DNA of 64,000 nt from JAGPCK01 sp964535575 (lineage in GTDB: Bacteria; Bacteroidota; Bacteroidia; UKL13-3), in NCBI GenBank assembly GCA_964535575.1, contig CAZHTC010000002.1, positions 434,001 to 498,000 on the forward strand, written 5' to 3'. The position numbers and the translations under genes were made by a program. The notes beneath the pieces are model-generated. The model was not told the origin of the DNA. It was given only the letters and a program-made list of their open reading frames with translations, and ran no database searches. Shown piece after piece: positions 52,379 through 61,916 of this stretch (position 1 is the stretch's first letter; the number at the start of each line of letters is the position of its first letter).

Positions 52379-53738
52379 CGAAGACCCGATAGACGAACTA
52401 TTGAGGCGAAAATTAAATGAACGTGTTTTTGAGCCTGGTGAAACCGACTGGGCACAGGCAGAAAAACTGCTTGATGAAGTTATGCCTGTAAAACGTACCA
52501 AAAGACGGGGAGCCTGGTGGTATTTCCTATCGTTAAGCATAACGCTTGTTGTAGGATATTTACTAACCAAACCTGAAATTGATAAAGAAAACAAAGGAGC
52601 AACCACCGCTGTTTCTGCAGATATAAAACCCAATACCGAAAACGTAAGAAGCAATATTGGCGCAAATAACCTTTCAGATGGATCCGGTAATCAAAATAAT
52701 CTTTCATTGAAGGATGAAAAAAATGAAGGTGGTAATGCCATGACAGAAATACCTTCATCCATTGTGGCAAACAAGGCAAAAGCAAAACGTTCGATGAGGA
52801 ATGCTGAACTTAATTCTTCAAAAGCAGATTTGAGTCTGCCGGGCAAATTATCCACTTACCTGCCGGCAAACAGCAAACAGAGTGAAGCATCAGTTCCTGA
52901 TGTGTTAAAACAAAAAAGCAGTTCAGGTAATGATTTAAACTTAGCCGAGGCAATAAATCCACCAGGCGATGGAACCAAACCGAAGGATACCTCGGTAGTA
53001 GCAATGGCAACCGAAGACAGCACCTTAAAGGTTGTAGCGCGTAATGAGGATAGTTCAATAGTGAATAATCCGGAAACGGATTCAGATGGACGAAAAAAGA
53101 TGGAGACGAATAAATGGGTAATTGCAGTAAATGGAGGTTCTGCCTTGTGGAAGGGATACCATAAGGATGTGAGAGACTCCATAAAAAATAACAGCAACGT
53201 AGATTTTTATGCGGGCATCACATTTCAGTATAGGGCGAGTGAAAAGTTAAGTTTAAGTACAGGTTTAACTTATATGCAACATAGCAGCATTTATCAGGTA
53301 AATCAATTTTCTCAAACACGATATGGCTTAAGTTCCGAGGTTGAGACCTATCGGCTAATAACCAATAAACTGTTTTTTTTACAAATGCCGGTTGAAGCAG
53401 TTCTTTCTATTGGCTCTGCGCATCGGTTGTCGGCTGGGTTAGCCTTTGATTTGGTGCTTGACTCAAAAAATACATTAGCCTACAGTTACCAAAATAACCT
53501 GAGTTCAATGCATACAACTAAAGAAAACAACTCATCGGGCTATCGAAAGGGAATTTCAGATTATGGTTATGCCATGTTATTGGGTTATCGGGTTCAATTA
53601 ACTTCGTTGCTTTCTTTGAGTTTAACGGCTCAGCTTGGGTTGCGTGATATGACGCGGAATGAATATTATCATAAAGCTTACAGGGACAAGAATTCGGGGT
53701 TGCGCATTGGTGTAATCTATTCGTTATATAAATTCTGA
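52368..53738 (+). CDS. Anti-sigma-like / outer-membrane beta-barrel hybrid protein
   Basis: Residues 1-47 are an acidic/basic cytosolic head (DPIDELLRRKLNERVFEPGE, WAQAEKLLDEVMPVK). A membrane segment follows (GAWWYFLSLSITLVVGYLL). About 180 residues of low-complexity N/S/K/E sequence span the periplasm. The final 200 (VIAVNGGSALWKGYHKD, FYAGITFQYRASEKLSLSTGLTY, AVLSIGSAHRLSAGLAFDLVL, YAMLLGYRVQLTSLLSLSLTAQLGL) look like an outer-membrane barrel. This layout, which follows an ECF sigma gene with an 11-base overlap, is a recurring Bacteroidota theme: the cytosolic head would bind the sigma factor, and the barrel would sense the envelope. The roles are inferred. Confidence 0.7.
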   Translation: MQNNEDPIDELLRRKLNERVFEPGETDWAQAEKLLDEVMPVKRTKRRGAWWYFLSLSITLVVGYLLTKPEIDKENKGATTAVSADIKPNTENVRSNIGANNLSDGSGNQNNLSLKDEKNEGGNAMTEIPSSIVANKAKAKRSMRNAELNSSKADLSLPGKLSTYLPANSKQSEASVPDVLKQKSSSGNDLNLAEAINPPGDGTKPKDTSVVAMATEDSTLKVVARNEDSSIVNNPETDSDGRKKMETNKWVIAVNGGSALWKGYHKDVRDSIKNNSNVDFYAGITFQYRASEKLSLSTGLTYMQHSSIYQVNQFSQTRYGLSSEVETYRLITNKLFFLQMPVEAVLSIGSAHRLSAGLAFDLVLDSKNTLAYSYQNNLSSMHTTKENNSSGYRKGISDYGYAMLLGYRVQLTSLLSLSLTAQLGLRDMTRNEYYHKAYRDKNSGLRIGVIYSLYKF

Positions 53739-53741
53739 AAG

Positions 53742-54365
53742 ATGAAAAATGCACGTCAGGTTATATTATCAGTTTTACTTCTTGTGAGCCTTAGCAGGTG
53801 TTCCAAGAAGGACGACCCTTCCTTTACCAATACAGCCAATACGCCCGAATTTTTTTCTACAGGGAAAATAGATGGCGTAAATCTTTCCATCATGGCAGGA
53901 GTTTCGGGATATACCCAAACCTATACCACCACACATAACGGGTTGTACTATCAATTCAAAAGTTTGCTGTCGTCTCCGGGGTGTGTTACTTGTCCGGGTA
54001 AGTTGCAAATCGCATTTAATGACTCTTCTCTGGTACCTAACGGGCAAAAGTCACACATTTTAAATCACCTTACAGCGGGAAAAAATATTGAGTTTGGCTT
54101 TGGGTCACAACCATTGGCCAATGCAGGAAAAGTTATTATTACCTGGACAAATAGTTTTGGTACAATGTATACATCTGAGCTTAAAAAGCAAACATCACCG
54201 GTATATTTTAGAATTACCGAGATTGGACCTTACACCTTTGTTTCGGATAGCATTAGAACAATTACACGAGTGAAAGCTGAATTTGAATGTACTGTTTATA
54301 CACCTGCGAATGACAGTTTAACATTGCAGAATATTGTAACAGTTTTTGCTATTGATAATAAATGA
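53742..54365 (+). CDS. Lipoprotein of the ECF sigma operon
   Basis: The 207-residue protein begins with a lipoprotein signal (MKNARQVILSVLLLVSLSRC) and a SKKDDPSF linker. The mature part (FFSTGKIDGVNLSIMAGVSG, LSSPGCVTCPGKLQIAFND, PVYFRITEIGPYTFVSDS) is beta-rich with a CxxC pair (VTCPG preceded by GC) and no recognised domain. It begins 3 bases after the beta-barrel gene, so it is cotranscribed and may take part in the same envelope response. Confidence 0.6.
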   Translation: MKNARQVILSVLLLVSLSRCSKKDDPSFTNTANTPEFFSTGKIDGVNLSIMAGVSGYTQTYTTTHNGLYYQFKSLLSSPGCVTCPGKLQIAFNDSSLVPNGQKSHILNHLTAGKNIEFGFGSQPLANAGKVIITWTNSFGTMYTSELKKQTSPVYFRITEIGPYTFVSDSIRTITRVKAEFECTVYTPANDSLTLQNIVTVFAIDNK

Positions 54366-54412
54366 CCCAACCTTTTAGGAGCAGTCTACGTATATGAGTG
54401 TAAAGCTCGTGT

Positions 54413-55726
54413 ATGAAAGTATATAAATTGGGTCTATTTCAAGGTTCGAAATTAGAAACATGTCAAATTAACAAGTTAATAAGTAAAGGTAAATTTACTT
54501 ACAGAATTGCCTTAATGTTTGCCATCATTTTGTTTTTTTGGCAACCTCTGGGTTTAAAAGCACAAATCGCTAATACTTATCCGCATGACAGTCTGATTAA
54601 AAATGATCCTAACGTAATATTCACCGAAATGTTTGAGCAATCAACAGTCACAATGATGCTTTCAACACCAGGCTACCAAACATTAACACCCTTTTCAAGA
54701 ATTCATCTTGATTCATCAGTGCCTGAAGGAAGTCATGGATTGCAGTCGCTTAAGTTAACCACAATGGAGCATGGGAATACTTCCAATGATACTATGGAAG
54801 ATGCTAATATTAGAATTGACCTTGCAACGGCAATTACCGATTCTGTTTTTATCAGGTATTATATTAAATATAACAGTGAACATACCTTTCATCACTCTGG
54901 AGTTTGGGCAGGTGGAACAGACCCGTCTCACAACTGTTGGACTTGTGTTTATCCGGGACGGAATATACCCGTTAATGGAGATTCGGCCTTTATTGTTGGA
55001 ACAGAAATTCGAGGTTCCGCCACTCAAAATGCGGTTACTAGTTCACAATTTGGGTTCTACAATTACTGGATGGGAATGAAACCATTTGTGTCGGCACCTA
55101 ATGCAGGCAAATATTTTGGAAATGAGTTTAATAGTTTGGCTGCAAATGACATCATTAATATGGATTCATGGAATTGTATTGAAATGATGATTAGACTGAA
55201 TAATCCCGTATCTGACAGTACAGGTGAACTAAAATTATGGATTAACGGAAATTTAGTTGGGTATTATGGCAAAGGATTTCCTATTGGTACTTGGGACGAA
55301 GCAACATTTGTAGAAGGAGCCGGATTTCCATTTGAAGGATTTAGATGGAGAAGTAACTCTAACGTAGTTCTTAATTACTTATGGCTTAAAAATTACGCTA
55401 CACAAAATAATCTTTATCCTTCGTCAAATGACATGTGGATTGACCATTTGGTAGTGGCTAAAAGATATATCGGACCAATATATATTCCGTCCACTACAGG
55501 TAAAAATAAAATCAGGGAATCCGGATCCTTTTCAATTTATCCAAATCCTGCAAGTAGCACTATCAATTTTTCGTCCGTGGTTAAGGAAATAATTGTTTAC
55601 AATATGTTTGGTCAAGCGGTATTAAAACAAACAAACACAAAAGCAGTGTCAATAGATAGTTTGTCAAACGGAATTTATTTTGTTCAAACTGAAAATGGGC
55701 TTCAGAAAATTGTAATAGGCCGGTAG
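54413..55726 (+). CDS. Secreted lyase-like (jelly-roll) T9SS type A protein
   Basis: The 437-residue protein has a long n-region and a signal segment (MFAIILFFWQPLGLKAQ; an internal ATG at that Met is an alternative start). Residues 55-345 match the concanavalin-A-like jelly roll of polysaccharide lyases: VFIRYYIKYNSEHTFHHSGVW, IVGTEIRGSATQN, WNCIEMMIRLNNPVSDSTGELKLWINGNLVGYYGKG and WLKNYATQNNLYPSSNDMWIDHLVVAKRYIGPI. A type A T9SS tail ends it (FSIYPNPASSTINFSSVVKEIIVYNMFGQ). The substrate is unknown. It leads a plus-strand run of T9SS proteins, with a 40-base gap to the next. Confidence 0.7.
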   Translation: MKVYKLGLFQGSKLETCQINKLISKGKFTYRIALMFAIILFFWQPLGLKAQIANTYPHDSLIKNDPNVIFTEMFEQSTVTMMLSTPGYQTLTPFSRIHLDSSVPEGSHGLQSLKLTTMEHGNTSNDTMEDANIRIDLATAITDSVFIRYYIKYNSEHTFHHSGVWAGGTDPSHNCWTCVYPGRNIPVNGDSAFIVGTEIRGSATQNAVTSSQFGFYNYWMGMKPFVSAPNAGKYFGNEFNSLAANDIINMDSWNCIEMMIRLNNPVSDSTGELKLWINGNLVGYYGKGFPIGTWDEATFVEGAGFPFEGFRWRSNSNVVLNYLWLKNYATQNNLYPSSNDMWIDHLVVAKRYIGPIYIPSTTGKNKIRESGSFSIYPNPASSTINFSSVVKEIIVYNMFGQAVLKQTNTKAVSIDSLSNGIYFVQTENGLQKIVIGR

Positions 55727-55766
55727 AAAAGGGTAATTATGATATGTTTTAAACACGCAATAAAAT

Positions 55767-57641
55767 ATGCATAGAACACACTTAAATTTCAAATGTATGT
55801 GGATTGGACCTTTGGTTGGGATGATTTTTTATGCAACATTTTCTTTCGCACAGGTTGCAACCATAAACATCACTAATGTTAATTCTGCTGTAATGAACAA
55901 TACGCAATTACTGTTTGGGATTACATTTGATGGAAGAACAAGTTTAATCGGGAATTCAACCTACGGCCAAATTGGTTATTTTGATTCGAGTGGTGCTGTG
56001 ATTCCTGCCGTAGATTCAATTTTTGGCGATTTTCCTTTAAGTACTATTCGGTATCCGGGCAATGCAATTGCTGTTGGGTTCGATTGGAAAAAATCAATCG
56101 ATACAATTGGAATGATTGGGCAACGGCCTGTGCAGAACATTTTGGGGGCTATAGGTCCACCACAGCCTGTTAATTTTGGATTTGATGAGTTTATGAAATG
56201 GACAGCATCAAAGGGAGTTCAGGCCTCTGAAATCCAAATTATGGTTCCTATATATGACATAAATTCAGCCGGACTTACTCAAACACAATTACGGGCGGCA
56301 GTGCCGAATGTTATTGCTAATAATGCCGATTGGGTTGAGTATTGTAATGCGCCTAATGATGGCAGCAACCCGGGAGGTGGAAAGGATTGGGCTGCAGAGC
56401 GGGCTGCAAACGGACACCCATTGCCTTATGGAATAAAAATTTGGAATATCGGGAATGAGCCCTGGTCAAATTTTGAATTTGGCTCTTCAGATTCAAATTG
56501 CATTGCCTATTTAGCTTTGGTAACTCCTATTATTGATTCGATGCTTTCCAGAGATTCAACAATAAAAATAACCATGCCCACTACCGGAAATGCTTCTACT
56601 TCCTCCAGTTGGGCTTATGCGCTGTTGAATTCAAATCTGGTAGCATCTGGAAAAGTATATGCACTGTCGCAGCACTATTTTGCAAGCGAGAATACAATAG
56701 GTAGTAACCCTCCAACTCAAGGCGTTTCTGCGGTAAATGCAGGGTTAAATTCTTTAATTAATAAGGCTGCCGCTAAATCGGTAAAGGTATTTGTTGGGGA
56801 TTACGCCCATCATATAAATTCTGCTTCTACACCCACACAAGCCCAACAGGATTCAGCAATGCAATGGTTAGGGGCCAACATGGAAGCTGATTTTTTACTG
56901 ATGCTTTCCCAAAAATCTACCATTGAACGGGCAAATTTTTGGGCTTATGGAAATGCGTATGCTATATGGCATCCGATACGAATAAATTCTATAGGGAATT
57001 ACACTTTAATGCCAGCAGCCTCTATTTATAAATTACTTTTTCCAGCATTTTTGGATAGGTCTGTTCAGGTAACCTCAACTTCCCCTCTTGCCAGTGATGG
57101 GAATCCATATTCTGTAAGATCAAATGCATTTGTTTCTAATGACATGAATAAGTTAAATATTGTAGCAGTGAACCGTGATAAAAATGATACTGTTCCTTTA
57201 CAATTAGGCGGGGTCACCGGTTATTCACTTAAAAAGTCCAGACTTTTAATGGCAAACTCTCCAATTGCCGAAACCATTATTGAAACTGTAGCAAATACGG
57301 ACACGTTTGGGAATTATATTTTGCCCCCGATGAGTGTGTTAATTTTGGAACATGATAAAACTATAATTGGATTTAGCGGTGCGGTTAAACCTAATCAACA
57401 TGTATTCTTTTATCCAAATCCCGCGCATGAAATAATCAATATTATTTTGGATGATCCGTTAACTGAATTTATTTTAACAGACATGCAGGGTAAAGTAATT
57501 TCTTTACCGGTTCAACGGGATGAAAGTAAAAAAAGTATCCTGTTAAATATCGGATTTTTGAATAATGGGTTTTATATGCTCATTGTAAAATCGGCATCCG
57601 GCACCTCTTACCAGAAATTGATAGTCAGTCATACTGATTGA
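55767..57641 (+). CDS. Secreted glycoside-hydrolase clan A-like protein with T9SS tail
   Basis: This protein (624 residues) has a signal peptide ending near FATFSFAQ. Residues 35-490 form a TIM barrel resembling GH51/GH39-type alpha-L-arabinofuranosidase or xylosidase relatives: TIRYPGNAIAVGFDWKKSID, EFMKWTASKGVQASEIQIMV and IKIWNIGNEPWSNFEFG. The NEP acid/base candidate is Glu231. In clan A the nucleophile Glu follows a strand near the position occupied here by VFVGDYAHHIN (Asp345), so the nucleophile appears altered. A beta-sandwich follows (MNKLNIVAVNRDKNDTVPLQL), then a type A tail (FFYPNPAHEIINIILDDPLTEF). A polysaccharide-degrading or binding role is likely; activity is uncertain. Confidence 0.7.
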   Translation: MHRTHLNFKCMWIGPLVGMIFYATFSFAQVATINITNVNSAVMNNTQLLFGITFDGRTSLIGNSTYGQIGYFDSSGAVIPAVDSIFGDFPLSTIRYPGNAIAVGFDWKKSIDTIGMIGQRPVQNILGAIGPPQPVNFGFDEFMKWTASKGVQASEIQIMVPIYDINSAGLTQTQLRAAVPNVIANNADWVEYCNAPNDGSNPGGGKDWAAERAANGHPLPYGIKIWNIGNEPWSNFEFGSSDSNCIAYLALVTPIIDSMLSRDSTIKITMPTTGNASTSSSWAYALLNSNLVASGKVYALSQHYFASENTIGSNPPTQGVSAVNAGLNSLINKAAAKSVKVFVGDYAHHINSASTPTQAQQDSAMQWLGANMEADFLLMLSQKSTIERANFWAYGNAYAIWHPIRINSIGNYTLMPAASIYKLLFPAFLDRSVQVTSTSPLASDGNPYSVRSNAFVSNDMNKLNIVAVNRDKNDTVPLQLGGVTGYSLKKSRLLMANSPIAETIIETVANTDTFGNYILPPMSVLILEHDKTIIGFSGAVKPNQHVFFYPNPAHEIINIILDDPLTEFILTDMQGKVISLPVQRDESKKSILLNIGFLNNGFYMLIVKSASGTSYQKLIVSHTD

Positions 57642-57706
57642 AATAAAAAGGATTTACTACCCAACTTATTTTTTGGTTAATCCGTATACCAAAGAAAGGA
57701 GATAGT

Positions 57707-57811
57707 ATGAAACAGTTAAATTTTAATCTGAATTCGAATATGGTAAAAATTGCGTTGCTTTTATTTGCCATGGCTATTGTTCTGTTTGTCGGTGTATCAT
57801 TTGTGCTTTAA
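57707..57811 (+). CDS. 34-residue single-pass membrane microprotein
   Basis: The short frame has a polar start (MKQLNFNLNSNMVK) and a single hydrophobic segment (IALLLFAMAIVLFVGVSFVL), ending at the membrane. A strong Shine-Dalgarno-like AAAGGAG (57695-57701) sits 5 bases before the ATG, which is notable because Bacteroidota genes usually lack this. The next gene starts 20 bases downstream, so it may be a leader or a small partner of the 1290-residue protein. Confidence 0.45.
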   Translation: MKQLNFNLNSNMVKIALLLFAMAIVLFVGVSFVL

Positions 57812-57831
57812 TTAATTTCATTCAAATCAGT

Positions 57832-60800
57832 ATGAATAGGAAGTTGCATTTTTATGTGCTTACATTTTTTTTGTTTGCTGTTAATAATCTGGTAAAGGCT
57901 CAAATTTGGGATACATTAAGCAGTGGGGTATTCACTGATTTAAAAGATATTCATTTTTTAAACAGAGATACGGGTTATGCAGTGGGTTCACAGGGCGGAA
58001 TAATAAAAACAATAAATGGAGGAGTTTCATGGCTACAACAAAATTCAGGAATTAATCCGACAATACGTGGTGTTTATTTTGTTACACCAAATTATGGTTT
58101 TGCTTGTGCTGATTCCGGACGGATACTTAAAACCTTAGACGGTGGCATGAATTGGATTCAGCAAAACTCGGGTACAGTAAACAATTTGATTGATGTCCAT
58201 TTTGCTTCACCCAAAATGGGTTTAGTGGTAGGTACAGGGAAGGTTTTATTTACAAATGATAGTGGGAATACCTGGCAAAGTAAAACTGTGCCATTGTTAG
58301 GTTCTATCACACTTCGTTCGGTTATGTATACCTCTTTGTCTACTGCTTGGGTTTGCGGAGACCCTAAATCAGGCGCACCCGGTGTAGTTTATCATAGTTT
58401 AGATAGTGGTAACACCTGGACAGCGTATTCCAACACTTCAGCACCCAATGGAAAGGGGTTCAATAAGGTTGTTTTTAATTCAGTTTTAAGCGGATGGCTG
58501 TTTGGTCAAAATGGGATCATTACCCATACAATTGATTCGGGTAAAAGTACGTGGTCAAATCAGTTCTCTGGAACAACGTTTGATTTTTTGGGTGCCGATT
58601 ATATAAACGGGAATTTATACGCGGTAGGAAGAAGTGGTATAATAGTAAGCAGTAGCAATGGCGGATCTTTATGGACCGGTCAGTATAGTGCTACTTCAAA
58701 GCAATTATGGGGAGTCGATTTTGTGAATGACACTACCGGGTGGGCCTGTGGAGATTCAGGCACTGTAGTAAAATTCAAAAAGCTGGTGCAAACAAAGCCT
58801 GTTATGTTACTTCAGCCTAATGGAAGTGAGGTTTGGCAAATAGGTAAAAAATACAATATCATTTGGTACGCTCCCGGAATAAGTTTCCTGAATATTGAGT
58901 ATTCATTAAATAGCGGTCAATCGTGGTTAACAATTGCCAACAACGTAAGCGCCACCTCAGGATCCTATCCTTGGACTATTTCTACTGCTCCTTCCTTGCA
59001 TTGTTTGATCCGTATTCGCAATGCCGCCAATTTAAGTGTAGGGGATACCAGTGATGGGGATTTTACCATAATTAATACACCAACCGGAATTGATTATTCG
59101 GTTTTGCTAACAGCAACAGTTCAAAAAAATCCGGCAAACATTAATATCAGCTGGACAAATGACCCTAACTCCACCGGATATGTTGTTTATAAAAAACTCA
59201 GGACAGATACTGTATGGACACAGTTAATTTCGCTGGTCGGAAACGTGTTGAGTTATTCCGATAGCCAAGTGAATGTATCCACCATTTATGAGTACAAAGT
59301 GATGAAAGCAACTCCCTTGCTTACCGGTACCGGATATTTGTACAGCGGAATTGAAATTCCTGCAGTCGAAAACAGAGGAAATGTTTTAGTGCTGGTCGAT
59401 TCCACCTTTAGTACCTATCTGGCTTCTGAACTTTACCAATTTGATAAGGATTTGATTGGAGATGGTTGGCAGGTTGTTCGAAAATCTTTTTTACCAACGG
59501 TGAAGGACACGGTAATTAAAAACTTTATTAAGCAACAGTACTCCTTGCAGGGTGCTGCATTAAAATCTGTTATTCTAATTGGAAGTCTTCCGGTGCCATA
59601 CTCCGGAAATTTTGCACCGGATGGTCATGCGGAACGGGTGGGAGCACAACCATGCGATGCCTATTATGCTGATGTAGATGGTAACTGGACTGACAATACC
59701 ATTCAAACCACCAACACCGGACTTATTCATACACCCAATTCACCGGGGGATGGTAACTGGGATCAAAGCACCATTCCTTCTGATGTGGAATTACAGGTAG
59801 GTCGAATTGATATGCATAACCTTCCTGTGTTCTCTTTATCGGAAAAAGATTTGCTGAAACATTATCTAAATAAAAATCACAGATACCGTCATAAATTGAT
59901 GAGCGTGTTGAATAGAAGTCTTCTTTTTACAAGGGCAGATGCAGGTTTGGCCAATATATCTGCAGGTGGTTGGAGAAGCCAGAATCCGATGTTTGGATTC
60001 AATAGTTTAAAAGAAATTTCGTCATGCTCAAATACGAATTGCACGGATTTAATGGACTCGCTTAAAACATACAATTATTTGTGGACGTATGCTGGCGATG
60101 GAGGAACAGATACCAGTTTTGGAGGCCCTACCTTTACAAGTACCTATTGTGCGCAAGATTCCATTAAATCTGTTTTTATGCAGGTATGGGGAAGCTATTT
60201 TGTTGAATGGAATAAGGGGGGATCATATCATCAAAACAATTTACTCCGCTCCATCATCGGCAATAAAGCCAATACACTTGTTTCAGTTTGGGCAGGACGA
60301 TTTCCATATTGGTATTTTCATCCTATGGCATTAGGAGAATCGGTAGGGGCATGTGCTAGGTTAAATCAAAATAATACGAAAGGTGTTTACGAGGCCGGTC
60401 AGCCATCTTTAGTTGCCGGGGCACATATGGCGCTTATGGGCGACCCAACCCTTCGCCTGCAGATGGTGTCGCCTGTTGCTTCGTTATCTGCTCAGGTTAA
60501 CACCAATCAAATTCAACTGAGCTGGGGGGCTTCACCAGATGCAAATGCCGGCTATACCATTTATAGGTCGAATAGTATTTATGGAACTTTTACACGGTTG
60601 AATGCAGTAGCCGTTTCCGGCCTATCTTTTATTGATTCATTTCCTCTTGCAGGAAGTAACGTATACATGGTTCGTACTTTCCGACTGGAAACATCAGCCT
60701 CGGGAACTTATTTCAACCTGAGTCAGGGAATTTTCGATTCCATTTATTTTACTGCAACAATTCCTAACTTTACTGTTACGGCCTCTGCATCATCTGGCGG

Positions 60801-61704
60801 GAGTATTTCACCATCCGGTACAAATACAGTGACGCAGGGAAGTTCTTTAAAATTTTCAATCATTGCCAATACCGGATACCATATCGACAGTTTACTAATT
60901 GATGGGGTTGCTACTACTCCCGATTCAACATATACTTTCTTCTCCATTCAAAGTAACCACCAGATCAGAGCAGTTTTTGCAATAAACGTGTACACCATTC
61001 ATGCGGTAACGGGCGCAAATGGAGTTATTAATCCACAAGGGTTAATACAAGTGAATTATATGGGCAATCAAACGTTCAGCGTTATAGCTGATCAGGGATA
61101 TGAAATAGATTCTGTTTGGGTTGATCAAATTTATGCCGGAATATTAAATTCATATTCTTTCACTCAGGTCAATGCTAATCATACCTTATTGGCCACATTC
61201 AAAAAAATTATCCTTCCAACTTTTACTATTAACGCTATTGCCGGTTTGGGTGGAACGATTAGTCCTATGGGAACTATTACGGTTACAAAAGGGGATACAC
61301 TTACATTTTCTATTCAGCCCAACTCAGGTTTTAGCACCGATACAGTAAAGGTGGATGGCATTTTTATAGGGACTCCCGTGCAATATACCTTTCTTGATAT
61401 CGATGCTTCGCATAGCATTGAAGCAATTTTTCGATCCACTTCAACAGGTGTAATGCGGGCAGAAGATAATTTTGAAATCGAAATGTTTCCTAATCCCGCT
61501 GATGTTTCGGTAACTATCAATGCAAAAGGCTTTATCAATAAAGTAGATTTATATTCAATACAAGGGAAATTAATACTATCTCTTTCACCTATAAATGGGT
61601 ATAGTAGCCAGATTAATGTTCAGCAATTGTCATCGGGTATTTATATGATTAAACTGTCTACCGAAAACGCTGTGGTGGCAAAAAAACTGGTGGTTTATAA
61701 ATAG
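57832..61704 (+). CDS. Multi-domain T9SS protein with YCF48-like repeats and inactive C25-like domain (1290 aa)
   Basis: A signal peptide (MNRKLHFYVLTFFLFAVNNLVKA) starts the protein. Residues 25-330 form YCF48-like propeller blades (IHFLNRDTGYAVGSQGGIIK, VYFVTPNYGFACADSGRILK, VHFASPKMGLVVGTGK, DFVNDTTGWACGDSGTVVK). Residues 335-515 look like Ig/fibronectin domains. Residues 520-880 follow the layout of peptidase C25 (gingipain-type) domains (VLVLVDSTFSTYLASELYQF, LKSVILIGSLPVPY, LWTYAGDGG, ALMGDPTLRL). The catalytic His and Cys positions are Asp756 and Gly787-Ser788, so it is probably inactive. Three InlB-type repeats follow (FTVTASASSGGSISPSG, IHAVTGANGVINPQG, FTINAIAGLGGTISPMG), and a type A tail (EMFPNPADVSVTINAKG). 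It is a surface-displayed binding protein by inference. Confidence 0.78.
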   Translation: MNRKLHFYVLTFFLFAVNNLVKAQIWDTLSSGVFTDLKDIHFLNRDTGYAVGSQGGIIKTINGGVSWLQQNSGINPTIRGVYFVTPNYGFACADSGRILKTLDGGMNWIQQNSGTVNNLIDVHFASPKMGLVVGTGKVLFTNDSGNTWQSKTVPLLGSITLRSVMYTSLSTAWVCGDPKSGAPGVVYHSLDSGNTWTAYSNTSAPNGKGFNKVVFNSVLSGWLFGQNGIITHTIDSGKSTWSNQFSGTTFDFLGADYINGNLYAVGRSGIIVSSSNGGSLWTGQYSATSKQLWGVDFVNDTTGWACGDSGTVVKFKKLVQTKPVMLLQPNGSEVWQIGKKYNIIWYAPGISFLNIEYSLNSGQSWLTIANNVSATSGSYPWTISTAPSLHCLIRIRNAANLSVGDTSDGDFTIINTPTGIDYSVLLTATVQKNPANINISWTNDPNSTGYVVYKKLRTDTVWTQLISLVGNVLSYSDSQVNVSTIYEYKVMKATPLLTGTGYLYSGIEIPAVENRGNVLVLVDSTFSTYLASELYQFDKDLIGDGWQVVRKSFLPTVKDTVIKNFIKQQYSLQGAALKSVILIGSLPVPYSGNFAPDGHAERVGAQPCDAYYADVDGNWTDNTIQTTNTGLIHTPNSPGDGNWDQSTIPSDVELQVGRIDMHNLPVFSLSEKDLLKHYLNKNHRYRHKLMSVLNRSLLFTRADAGLANISAGGWRSQNPMFGFNSLKEISSCSNTNCTDLMDSLKTYNYLWTYAGDGGTDTSFGGPTFTSTYCAQDSIKSVFMQVWGSYFVEWNKGGSYHQNNLLRSIIGNKANTLVSVWAGRFPYWYFHPMALGESVGACARLNQNNTKGVYEAGQPSLVAGAHMALMGDPTLRLQMVSPVASLSAQVNTNQIQLSWGASPDANAGYTIYRSNSIYGTFTRLNAVAVSGLSFIDSFPLAGSNVYMVRTFRLETSASGTYFNLSQGIFDSIYFTATIPNFTVTASASSGGSISPSGTNTVTQGSSLKFSIIANTGYHIDSLLIDGVATTPDSTYTFFSIQSNHQIRAVFAINVYTIHAVTGANGVINPQGLIQVNYMGNQTFSVIADQGYEIDSVWVDQIYAGILNSYSFTQVNANHTLLATFKKIILPTFTINAIAGLGGTISPMGTITVTKGDTLTFSIQPNSGFSTDTVKVDGIFIGTPVQYTFLDIDASHSIEAIFRSTSTGVMRAEDNFEIEMFPNPADVSVTINAKGFINKVDLYSIQGKLILSLSPINGYSSQINVQQLSSGIYMIKLSTENAVVAKKLVVYK

Positions 61705-61867
61705 AGAAATCGCTCCTTAATATTTCAAGGAAATTTTTGGGATATAACTTTCTTCACGGATTAGGTGTTAATCTGTAAACCCTATCTTCCAATGTAGAAA
61801 TAAACAACTCTTTTTGCTGTTTCCTGCAGCAAATAATGTAAGTTAAAGATTCATTAGTTTAAGTGAC

Positions 61868-61897
61868 TTTGGTATTCCCAGAATTTTCTTACATTTG
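61868..61897 (+). promoter_or_regulatory. Promoter of the Omp28-like gene
   Basis: TTTG (61868-61871) and TACATTTG (61890-61897) are separated by 18 bases, close to the TTTG-N19-TAnnTTTG consensus. Transcription would start near 61904, leaving a 13-base leader before the ATG at 61917. Confidence 0.6.
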
Positions 61898-61916
61898 AGT
61901 TATAAATTCAATCCCC

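Noticed and set aside
55767..57641. Named glycosidase specificity (for example arabinofuranosidase)
   Set aside because: The fold resembles clan A, but the nucleophile position is altered and no substrate-specific motif is visible, so only the clan is claimed.
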